Shown one piece after another: positions 7,205 to 13,145 of a DNA stretch of 15,493 nt. The notes below the pieces were generated by a model. The model was not told where the DNA came from, did not search any database, and saw nothing but the letters and a program-made list of their open reading frames with translations. The translations under genes and the position numbers were made by a program. The stretch is from Acidobacteriota bacterium (GTDB lineage Bacteria; Actinomycetota; Acidimicrobiia; Spongiisociales; UBA5794): the NCBI GenBank assembly GCA_022574065.1, contig JACZST010000016.1:1-15493 (forward strand), read 5' to 3'. Each line of letters begins with the position of its first letter. The stretch's first letter is position 1.

Positions 7205-7881
7205 GCCGGCTCGACGATCTTGATACCTACCCCGCGGACGGTCTGCAGGTATCGACTGTCCGCTGCCGATTCACCAAGCTTTCGTCTCAGCCACGACAGA
7301 TGCACATCGACGGTCTTCTCGCTCCCCCCGTAGGGCTGGCGCCATACTTCGGCGAGCAAGCGGCGCTTGGAGATCACCTCGCCGGTGTGCTCAGCGAGAT
7401 AACGAAGGAGATCGAACTCCTTTGGGCTCAGCTCGAGCACCTCTCCGTCCAGCGATGCCTCTCGCGCCGCTCCGTCAATCACCAGGCCTCCGACCGTCAC
7501 GGGCGTACCTCGCGGGGCGACGCTGGCTCGCCTGAGAACCGCCCGCACCCGTGCTTCGAGTTGCTCAACCGAGAAGGGCTTCACCAAATGGTCATCGGCG
7601 CCGGCATTGAGGCTGAGCACGATGTCGGGTTCCTCCCCTCTTGCGGTGGCGACGATCACAGGGACGTCGCTCACCGCCCTGATCATCTTGAGCAACTCCA
7701 TGCCGTCGAGATCGGGAAGACCGAGATCGAGGATGACGAGATCCGGCGACGAGCCGATCACGGCCTGAAGCCCGTCCATCGCCGTCGCCGATGTGTGCAC
7801 CTCGTGTCCACGTGCGGCCAGCGCCTTGGCGGCGAGTTCGCGGATCCGCTGTTCGTCCTCGATTATGACGACGGATGCCAT
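7201..7881 (-). CDS. OmpR/PhoB-family response regulator
   Basis: 226 residues from ATG 7881, preceded by AAGGA six bases upstream; an upstream in-frame start at 7896 would add five residues and lacks this site. The receiver domain (1-~118) has acidic pocket E8/D9, phospho-acceptor Asp52 in LDLGLPDLDG, Thr79 and Lys101 in VKPF. The C-terminal winged helix (about 130-222) shows LSPKEFDLLRYLAEH, the VISKRRLLAEVW recognition region and VDVHLSWLRRKL. It acts as a DNA-binding transcription factor after phosphotransfer from the kinase encoded directly downstream. Divergent from a small membrane-protein gene 61 bases away, a likely first target. Two CCTTA/TAAGG half-sites 11 bp apart lie just upstream of its start. 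Confidence 0.95.
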   Translation of the reverse strand: MASVVIIEDEQRIRELAAKALAARGHEVHTSATAMDGLQAVIGSSPDLVILDLGLPDLDGMELLKMIRAVSDVPVIVATARGEEPDIVLSLNAGADDHLVKPFSVEQLEARVRAVLRRASVAPRGTPVTVGGLVIDGAAREASLDGEVLELSPKEFDLLRYLAEHTGEVISKRRLLAEVWRQPYGGSEKTVDVHLSWLRRKLGESAADSRYLQTVRGVGIKIVEPA

Positions 7882-7887
7882 CTCGAT

Positions 7888-7903
7888 CCTTAGCAAAGCC
7901 TTA
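7888..7903 (-). promoter_or_regulatory. Candidate OmpR-type operator: TAAGG direct repeat, 11-bp spacing
   Basis: On the minus strand TAAGG occurs twice exactly 11 bp apart (plus-strand 7899-7903 and 7888-7892). Direct repeats at one helical turn are the binding layout of OmpR/PhoB regulators. The site lies in the short gap between the regulator and the divergent membrane-protein gene, so autoregulation is possible. The proximal copy also serves as the ribosome site, which weakens the case. Confidence 0.3.
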
Positions 7904-7942
7904 ACAGTACATTAGAGCGGGGAAAAGGAAGTGCGGAGCACG

Positions 7943-8530
7943 ATGGCGGCAATGCGGCAGAGACTCCTCCTGGTCGCTGGCTGGATTGTTGCAGCCGTCG
8001 GTGCAGGAGTGGTGGCCTCGGGTGCAGTCGCCGTTGCTGGTGGACAGGTCTTCGACCGGCCGATCCGCCCGCTCAACGCATCCGAGGTCGCGGCCCTCCC
8101 TGTCGACGAAACGGTGGCGGCCCTCGCCTCGAGCGTACGCCAAGCCTCCGGCGGCTCGCAGGCCGACGAAGGGGTCACCGGTGAGGGGGATGGCCGCGCC
8201 ACCGCCGGCGCAAGCGGGTCTGAACACCCGGCCGGCCCAGGAGGAGTACCCGCAGGCGTTGCCGAGCCTGGGAGTCCCGACTTCGACCTGCCGATGACGC
8301 CGCCAAAGGTGACCCACGTCAGCGGGGGCTCGGCGAGCATCACCACGATCGGGGATCCTCAGATCCTGTGGGCGACACCGCGCCCTGGTTATGCCGTTGC
8401 CCTCCAATTCGACGCCGACTTCCAGATCACGGTGACCTTCACCAGCGAACACCATCGATCGACGATCTCCGTCGGCAGACTGCCGGGCGGCGAGATTACC
8501 GTCGATACCGCCGAGGAAGCGATCCGGTGA
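7943..8530 (+). CDS. Single-pass membrane protein next to the two-component system
   Basis: 195 residues from ATG 7943 (GGAG five bases before); GTG 7931 and ATG 7952 are in-frame alternatives. One N-terminal membrane segment (about 8-33, LLLVAGWIVAAVGAGVV) leads to an extracytoplasmic Gly/Ala/Ser/Glu-rich linker (about 65-118) of low complexity. A compact C-terminal beta domain (about 124-190) follows, with GGSASITTIGDPQILWATPRPGYAV and an FQITVTFTSE strand. Small proteins of this plan (a GW-I/L-VAA helix, linker, and a WxxxPxPGYxV domain) are common beside two-component genes in actinobacteria and are mostly unnamed. Divergence from the response regulator suggests shared control and perhaps modulation of the kinase. 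Its TGA overlaps the first of three hairpins filling the gap downstream. No enzyme motif is seen. Confidence 0.75.
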   Translation: MAAMRQRLLLVAGWIVAAVGAGVVASGAVAVAGGQVFDRPIRPLNASEVAALPVDETVAALASSVRQASGGSQADEGVTGEGDGRATAGASGSEHPAGPGGVPAGVAEPGSPDFDLPMTPPKVTHVSGGSASITTIGDPQILWATPRPGYAVALQFDADFQITVTFTSEHHRSTISVGRLPGGEITVDTAEEAIR

Positions 8531-8549
8531 CCACTGCTACGCAGTGGTC
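8529..8549. terminator. Hairpin 1: 9-bp perfect stem at membrane-protein stop
   Basis: GACCACTGC, loop TAC, GCAGTGGTC: nine perfect pairs. It begins within the stop codon of the rightward gene. There is no T-run after it, so it is not a textbook intrinsic terminator, but it could act as a T-less terminator or protect the mRNA 3' end. Confidence 0.6.
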
Positions 8550-8608
8550 GGTATTACGTATTACGTAGTCCAAAGTCTCGTGTTCGTCATACGTGATACG
8601 TAATACCG
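8549..8608. repeat. Hairpin 2: 19-bp heptad-built inverted repeat
   Basis: Arms 8549-8567 and 8590-8608 pair over 19 positions with one G-T wobble, around a 22-base loop. Each arm is itself periodic: the left holds GTATTAC twice plus GTA; the right holds TACGTGA, TACGTAA, TAC. It abuts hairpins 1 and 3, sharing an end base with each. The stem is far more AT-rich than its surroundings. Confidence 0.8.
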
Positions 8609-8634
8609 AGCTGCCAGCGCGTCGCTGGCAGCTC
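8608..8634. terminator. Hairpin 3: 12-bp perfect stem at ABC-F stop
   Basis: GAGCTGCCAGCG, loop CGT, CGCTGGCAGCTC: twelve perfect pairs, overlapping the stop codon of the leftward ABC-F gene. No T-run on either side. A terminator or mRNA 3'-end stabiliser for the convergent pair is the simplest reading. Confidence 0.6.
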
Positions 8635-10223
8635 ATGCCAGCGCAACCAACTCGAGCATCGAGTCATCGAAATACGAATGATCGCCGTCTGGCATCAGGA
8701 TGACGCGATCCGGGGCCAGGGCACCGACGAACGGTGTGTCGTGGCTGACCAGAATGAGCGTCCCCTGATATTGGCCGAGCGCCTGTAACAATGCCTCTTT
8801 GGCCTGCGGGTCGAGGTTGTTGGTCGGCTCGTCGAGAAGCAGCACATTGTGCCGACCAACCACCAGCCTGGCCAGCGCCAGCTTCGTCTTCTCCCCACCC
8901 GATAGCGTGCCGGCATCCTGGTCGACCTTGTCCGCCAGAAGGAAATGTCCGAGGATGGTGCGCAAGTCTTGGTCAGGGACCGTAGACACCATTCGCATCA
9001 GCTCGAGCACCGAGAACTCGCTCCTTATGTCCTCGTGCTCCTGTGCGTAGTAGCCAAGCGACGCCCGATGCCCGAGCTCAACCGAGCCCAGGTCGGGTCG
9101 ATCGATGCCGGCAAGGATCCGAAGCAGCGTCGTCTTTCCTGCACCGTTGAGGCCCATGATGAGCATCCGTTCGCCGCGGTCGACATCGACGTCGACATCA
9201 ACAAAAACCACATTGTCGCCAAAAGCCTTAGCCAGACCGGCGGCGCGAAGCGGTGTCCTCCCCGAAGTCTCGGGCTGGGGGAATCGCACCGAGACAGACC
9301 TACCTCTCCGCTCGACGGCTACCAATTGGTCCTCGAGTTTGCGAACTCGGGTCTCCCAGGTCCGCGCCCGCTTGGCCATCTTCTCCGATGAGCCCTTGAA
9401 CCGCCTAATGCCCTCCTCGAGTCTTGCGATCTTCTCGTCCTGATGTTTGCGCTCGCGTAGGCGCTGCTGGCGACGGCGCTCCCGTTCGGTGAGGTAGTAC
9501 GTGTAGTTGCCGCGGTAGGGCTCGATGCGCCCGCCGTCGACGGCGAGGACCGATGTGATCGACTCGTCGAGCAGGGCGAGGTCGTGAGACACGAGGAGAA
9601 GGCCGCCGGAATACTCAGCCAGGTATGTCATCAGCCACGCCTTCGCATCGAGATCGAGGTGGTTGGTCGGTTCATCGAGAAGCAGGGTGGTGGTCTCCGC
9701 GAACAGGATCCTGGCTAGTTCGACGCGGCGGCGTTGCCCGCCCGACATGGTCGCGACCGGCTGGTCGAGCTCGTCGGCGCCGATGCCCAGAGAATGGGCG
9801 AACTGTTTCGCCTCCGCCTTGGCAACGTAGCCGCCGCGAGCGGTGAACTCATCCTCGAGCCGACTGAATCGACGGATCAAGTGATCGCGACGATCCCCGA
9901 CCTCATCCTCCATCTCGACTCGGGTCTCCTCCATGCGACGCTCCAACGCGTCGCGCCTGGAGGACTCGCTCCAGCGCGGTGCCATCTGGATCGGTCAGCT
10001 CGTCGAGGGCGGCCTCCTGAGAGAGATAACCGACGACGCCGTTACTGACAATCGCCCCGGACGCAGGACGCAGTAGACCGGCAAGCACCCTGAGCAGGGT
10101 GGTTTTTCCTGCGCCGTTCGGACCCACCAGTCCGGTCTTGTCCCCCGCCTGAACCGAGAAGGACACGGCGGAGAACAACCGGCGCGCACCGGCGTCGATT
10201 GCGAGATCACGAACAAGAATCAT
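8633..10223 (-). pseudogene. ABC-F family ATPase, frameshifted near 9950
   Basis: A duplicated-ATPase protein of the ABC-F group (soluble, no membrane part; members act on ribosomes as translation factors or antibiotic-protection proteins). Frame one starts at ATG 10223 (MILVRDLAI) and has Walker A GPNGAGKTT and VGYLSQEAALDEL, ending its meaningful part at GTALERVLQAR. Frame two resumes at DALERRMEETRV and contains SGGQRRRVELARI and LLLDEPTNHLD. It continues with a charged inter-domain linker (about 9360-9520), second Walker A GLNGAGKTTLL, SGGEKTKLALARL and LLLDEPTNNLD, stopping at 8633. All ATPase motifs of both halves are intact. One extra base (or two missing) near 9945-9965 separates the frames, so the gene would be whole but for one small indel. 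ATG 9985 could start the second part but would lack the first Walker A. Recent mutation or sequencing error are both plausible. Which ABC-F subfamily it is, and whether it gives resistance, cannot be told. Confidence 0.8.
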
Positions 10224-10292
10224 GAGGGGTCAGGCTAGGGCAGGCCGGTGCTCAGTCCTCAGCAAGACAGGAGGTTCCGTCCTGGTTCGACT

Positions 10293-10338
10293 GCGACTTG
10301 CGACTTGCGACTCGCGACTCGCGACTCGCGACTCGCGA
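10293..10338. repeat. Heptanucleotide tandem array GCGACTY x6
   Basis: Six contiguous 7-bp units: GCGACTT twice (10293-10306), then GCGACTC four times (10307-10334), then a partial GCGA. It lies just past the stop of the GGDEF-EAL gene and about 70 bases upstream of the ABC-F start. The rest of this 119-bp gap (10224-10342) holds only a weak 5-bp hairpin (10268-10284) and a TGCTCAG/TCCTCAG heptad pair near 10249-10262. Confidence 0.9.
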
Positions 10339-10342
10339 ACTC

Positions 10343-12433
10343 CTACGCCTCGGCAGATTGTGGGGCGGGCTCCCGCCGGTGACCATGTAGCTGGTAGTCG
10401 GTGACAAACGACAACACCTCGCTTGCAGGCAGCGGCTTCGAGATCAGGAAGCCCTGGATGTTGTTACACCCGAGTTCAAGGAGGTCGGCCAACTGCTTCT
10501 CGCTGTCGACGCCCTCGGCGAGCACCTCCATGCCAAGCGTCTTGGCGAGACCGATGATTGCTGACGACACCGCAATGCCATCGCTGTCGGCGAGCCCGTC
10601 GACCACGAACGACCGATCGATCTTCAAGGTGTCGATCGGGAGGCTGGTCAGATAGCCGAGTGACGAGTAGCCGGTGCCGAAGTCGTCGAGGCTGATCGTC
10701 ACTCCCATCTCGCGCAGCCGCTCCAGTGCACCCCGCGTCTCGCCAAGGTCGGTGACCAAGGTGCCCTCGGTCAACTCCACGTCGAGGTAGTCCGGGCTGA
10801 GTCGTGCCGATGCCAACGCGGCAACGATGGTCTCAACCAGATTCCCCGCCCTGAATTGTCGCGCCGACACGTTCACCGACATTCTCATCGGCTGCAGGCC
10901 GGCGTCGATCCACTGTCGCATCTGAACACAGGCCCTGTCGGCGACCCACTGGCCTAGGGGAACCACTAAGTCTGTTTCTTCGGCGAGCGTGATGAACTCA
11001 CCGGTCGGGACCGGGCCGAACTGCGGATGCGTCCAGCGCAACAGCGCCTCGAGACCGATGACCTCCCGATTGACCACATCGACCTTGGGCTGGTAAACGA
11101 GGAACAGTTCGTCGTCGTTGTTGAGAGCTCTCCGCAGACCGTCGAGCAGGGCCAGACGCTTGATGGTCCGTTCCTTGAGCTCTGTGGTATAGAACTGGTA
11201 GTTGTTGCGGCCGTCAGCCTTGGCGCTGTACATGGCAATGTCGGCGCCCTTGAGCAGCTCGGCTGCGGTCTCACCGTCGAGCGGAAAAGCGGCGACACCG
11301 ATCGACGACGTGATCGTGATGTCCTCGCGGCCCACCCGATACGGTTCGGCAAGCGCCTTCAGGACGTTGGTTGCGACCTGGCCGGCGTCTTCGACGCGCC
11401 GCCCGCCCTCGAGAATGACGGTGAACTCGTCGCCACCAAGCCGAGCCACGGTGTCGGATTCGCGGACGGTTCCGACCAGACGCTCAGCAACCTGGCGCAG
11501 CAGTGCATCGCCGACCTGGTGCCCGTGCCGGTCATTGACCTCCTTGAACCCGTCGATGTCGAGAAACATCAGGGCAACGACACTTCCATCACGACGAGCG
11601 CCAGCCACCGCGTTTTCGAGACGGTCGGCAAACAAGGTGCGGTTGATCAGGCCGGTGAGGGGGTCGTAGCGGGCCAGGAAGTTGAGGCGTTGCTGGTCGA
11701 GCTCTCGCTCGAAGGCGTGGGCTTCTGAGCTCTCTTCCCAGCTGGCGCGCACACTCTTGGCCGCAGGACGGAACAGGAACAGCGCTTCGAGGGCGAGCAA
11801 GATGATGGTGGCAGCGAGCAGGAAGTACTCGGTCTGCTGGAGGGCCCGAACTCGCTCGGCGGAAGCCTTCCCGTGCGCCTCCACCACCCCCGTCATCGCC
11901 TTGCTGTAGCCATCGGCTGCGGTGGCAACGGCAAGAACCTGTTCGGCACTGGGGACACCCCCAGCATCGATGGTGAAGACCACCGCTTCGGTCGTTTCGA
12001 CGAGGCCTCCGAGCTCTCGCGTTGCAATGGTGAGCGCAGGCTGCACTTCGGTTTCGCTGAGCGCCGGCAGCTCGATCTGTCGGCCGGCCACGGTGACCGG
12101 CTCGCCGTCCTGGAAGGCGACGTGCACGGCGACGATCTCATTCATGGCCACGGTGATGGCCGCGGAGCCGCCGGTGCCGGCAGCTGCGCTGGCGGTCAGC
12201 CGCGCCACCTGAGCGGACCGGTTGCCCTGGCTGAACCCTTGCTCGAGGACCGCAGCGCCTTCCTTTTGGCGACCGAGGGCACCGGAGGTGATCAGGGTCG
12301 AGAGAACCGCAAAGACGGCAATGAGGACGAGCGCCAGCACATAGCGGCCGGCCGGCCGATCCGGTATATCCGACGGAGTCGTCGGTTCTCGTCGTGCGGC
12401 GGCATCAGCCTCCGCATCCGCGTGCTCAGACAT
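10343..12433 (-). CDS. Membrane GGDEF-EAL cyclic-di-GMP protein
   Basis: 696 residues. Two membrane segments (about 31-52 and 203-224) flank a ~150-residue extracytoplasmic, Ala-rich helical sensor region of no named fold. The GGDEF domain (about 255-415) has DPLTG, the metal site LDIDGFKEVN, inhibitory I-site RxxD at 324-327 and an intact GGDEF at 333-337, so diguanylate cyclase activity is expected. The EAL domain (about 430-678) has E462-A-L, SVNVSARQF, VELTE, DDFGTGYSS (583-591), K604, E640 and QGFLISKPL, so the phosphodiesterase residues also look intact. A bifunctional enzyme, or one switched by the sensor region, is possible. Start ATG 12433 is supported by GAGGGA just upstream. Transcribed leftward, divergent from a small SHOCT gene 102 bases away. 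The heptad array follows its stop. Confidence 0.95.
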   Translation of the reverse strand: MSEHADAEADAAARREPTTPSDIPDRPAGRYVLALVLIAVFAVLSTLITSGALGRQKEGAAVLEQGFSQGNRSAQVARLTASAAAGTGGSAAITVAMNEIVAVHVAFQDGEPVTVAGRQIELPALSETEVQPALTIATRELGGLVETTEAVVFTIDAGGVPSAEQVLAVATAADGYSKAMTGVVEAHGKASAERVRALQQTEYFLLAATIILLALEALFLFRPAAKSVRASWEESSEAHAFERELDQQRLNFLARYDPLTGLINRTLFADRLENAVAGARRDGSVVALMFLDIDGFKEVNDRHGHQVGDALLRQVAERLVGTVRESDTVARLGGDEFTVILEGGRRVEDAGQVATNVLKALAEPYRVGREDITITSSIGVAAFPLDGETAAELLKGADIAMYSAKADGRNNYQFYTTELKERTIKRLALLDGLRRALNNDDELFLVYQPKVDVVNREVIGLEALLRWTHPQFGPVPTGEFITLAEETDLVVPLGQWVADRACVQMRQWIDAGLQPMRMSVNVSARQFRAGNLVETIVAALASARLSPDYLDVELTEGTLVTDLGETRGALERLREMGVTISLDDFGTGYSSLGYLTSLPIDTLKIDRSFVVDGLADSDGIAVSSAIIGLAKTLGMEVLAEGVDSEKQLADLLELGCNNIQGFLISKPLPASEVLSFVTDYQLHGHRREPAPQSAEA

Positions 12434-12492
12434 AGTCCCTCAGCGTCCCAACATTCCTATCGGCACGATACCGGAGGGATTGAGGAGACGCC

Positions 12493-12498
12493 TACAAT
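12493..12498 (+). promoter_or_regulatory. Possible -10 box upstream of small SHOCT gene
   Basis: TACAAT at 12493-12498, 38 bases before the start codon at 12536, matches a sigma-70-type -10. No good -35 is found at 16-18 bases upstream, so support is weak. Confidence 0.25.
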
Positions 12499-12535
12499 CG
12501 CGGGCAGGGGCCTCAACCAACGGGGAGCCATTCGT

Positions 12536-12871
12536 ATGGATTCGTTTTGGAGCACGTTCTGGACGCTGCTGATCTTTCTCCCACTGCTTCTGCTGTGGGT
12601 CTTCGCGCTCATCGACCTATTCGGGAACCCAGAGGTATCCGGTCTGGCCAAGGCGTTGTGGGCAATCGCCATCGTGCTTGTGCCGATCGTTGGGATGATC
12701 ACCTACTTCGTCGTCATGTACCCGTCGGATGCCCCCGCCGGCTCCGGGCCCTCGCCCGACCTCGCCGATCAGCTCACCAAGCTTGCGGGGCTGCGCGACG
12801 ACGGCGTCCTGACAGAGGATGAGTTCCAGCGCGAGAAGGACAAACTGCTCGGCGTGGCTGCCGCCTCCTGA
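12536..12871 (+). CDS. Small membrane protein: PLDc_N-like helices plus SHOCT
   Basis: 111 residues from ATG 12536, with GGGGAG eight bases upstream. Two hydrophobic helices (about 6-30 and 38-62), joined by LIDLFGNPEVSG and ending MITYFVVMYPSD, match the phospholipase D N-terminal-type (PLDc_N) two-helix module common in actinobacterial membrane proteins. It is only the anchor module; no phospholipase catalytic domain is present. After a short Pro/Gly/Ser linker comes a SHOCT domain (about 76-106) with the GVLTEDEF turn. This architecture is widespread but has no assigned function; membrane-bound oligomer or scaffold is the usual guess. Divergent from the GGDEF-EAL gene. Its stop touches a heptad inverted repeat that separates it from the convergent tRNA gene. 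Confidence 0.85.
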   Translation: MDSFWSTFWTLLIFLPLLLLWVFALIDLFGNPEVSGLAKALWAIAIVLVPIVGMITYFVVMYPSDAPAGSGPSPDLADQLTKLAGLRDDGVLTEDEFQREKDKLLGVAAAS

Positions 12872-12946
12872 GAGTCATCAGTCATCAGTAGGAGTCGAAC
12901 CCGGAGAGAACTTCTTGCCTTGCTGAAGGCTGAAGACTGAGGACTC
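12872..12946. repeat. Imperfect inverted repeat with heptad arms
   Basis: Left arm 12872-12888 (GTCATCA twice plus GAG/GT edges) pairs with right arm 12930-12946 at 15 of 17 positions around a 41-base spacer. The right side contains the heptads GAAGGCT, GAAGACT, GAGGACT. CTTCTTGC recurs at 12911 and 12946, 35 bp (five heptads) apart. It lies between the SHOCT gene stop and the 3' end of tRNA-Leu, which are convergent. Confidence 0.75.
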
Positions 12947-12972
12947 TTCTTGCGTTCTTGAAAACTCAAAAG

Positions 12973-13056
12973 TGCCCGGGGAGGGACTCGAACCCCCACG
13001 CCCCGAAGGGCAACGGTGTTTAAGACCGCAGCGTCTACCGATTTCGCCACCCGGGC
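12973..13056 (-). tRNA. tRNA-Leu (anticodon TAA)
   Basis: 84 bases folding as a class II tRNA on the minus strand. Acceptor stem GCCCGGG/CCCGGGC (13056-13050 with 12980-12974) and discriminator A at 12973. Anticodon loop CTTAAAC gives anticodon TAA, reading UUA/UUG leucine codons. A long variable arm (GCCC-TTCG-GGGC) is typical of tRNA-Leu, and the T arm has TTCGAGT. CCA is not encoded, as is usual in actinobacteria. UUA is probably rare in so GC-rich a genome. Confidence 0.95.
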
Positions 13057-13145
13057 TCCGTTTGCGATCGTAGCTATCCCCGAAGAACCCCTGAGAGGCA
13101 ACCTGTAGGCTGGATGCCCCCGATAACAATCCTGGAGGCTGGGTA

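Noticed and set aside
8529..8634. MITE or insertion element remnant
   Set aside because: The outer ends are not complementary to each other, no target duplication is visible, and the block fits exactly between two stop codons.
9903..9985. Programmed frameshifting in the ABC-F gene
   Set aside because: No slippery heptamer, stimulatory hairpin or internal ribosome site was apparent; an indel or sequence error is simpler.
10268..10284. Small hairpin CAGGA/TCCTG as a terminator for the GGDEF-EAL gene
   Set aside because: Five-pair stem with no T-run on either strand; expected by chance.
10293..10338. CRISPR array
   Set aside because: Units are 7 bp and contiguous with no spacers, and no cas genes are present.
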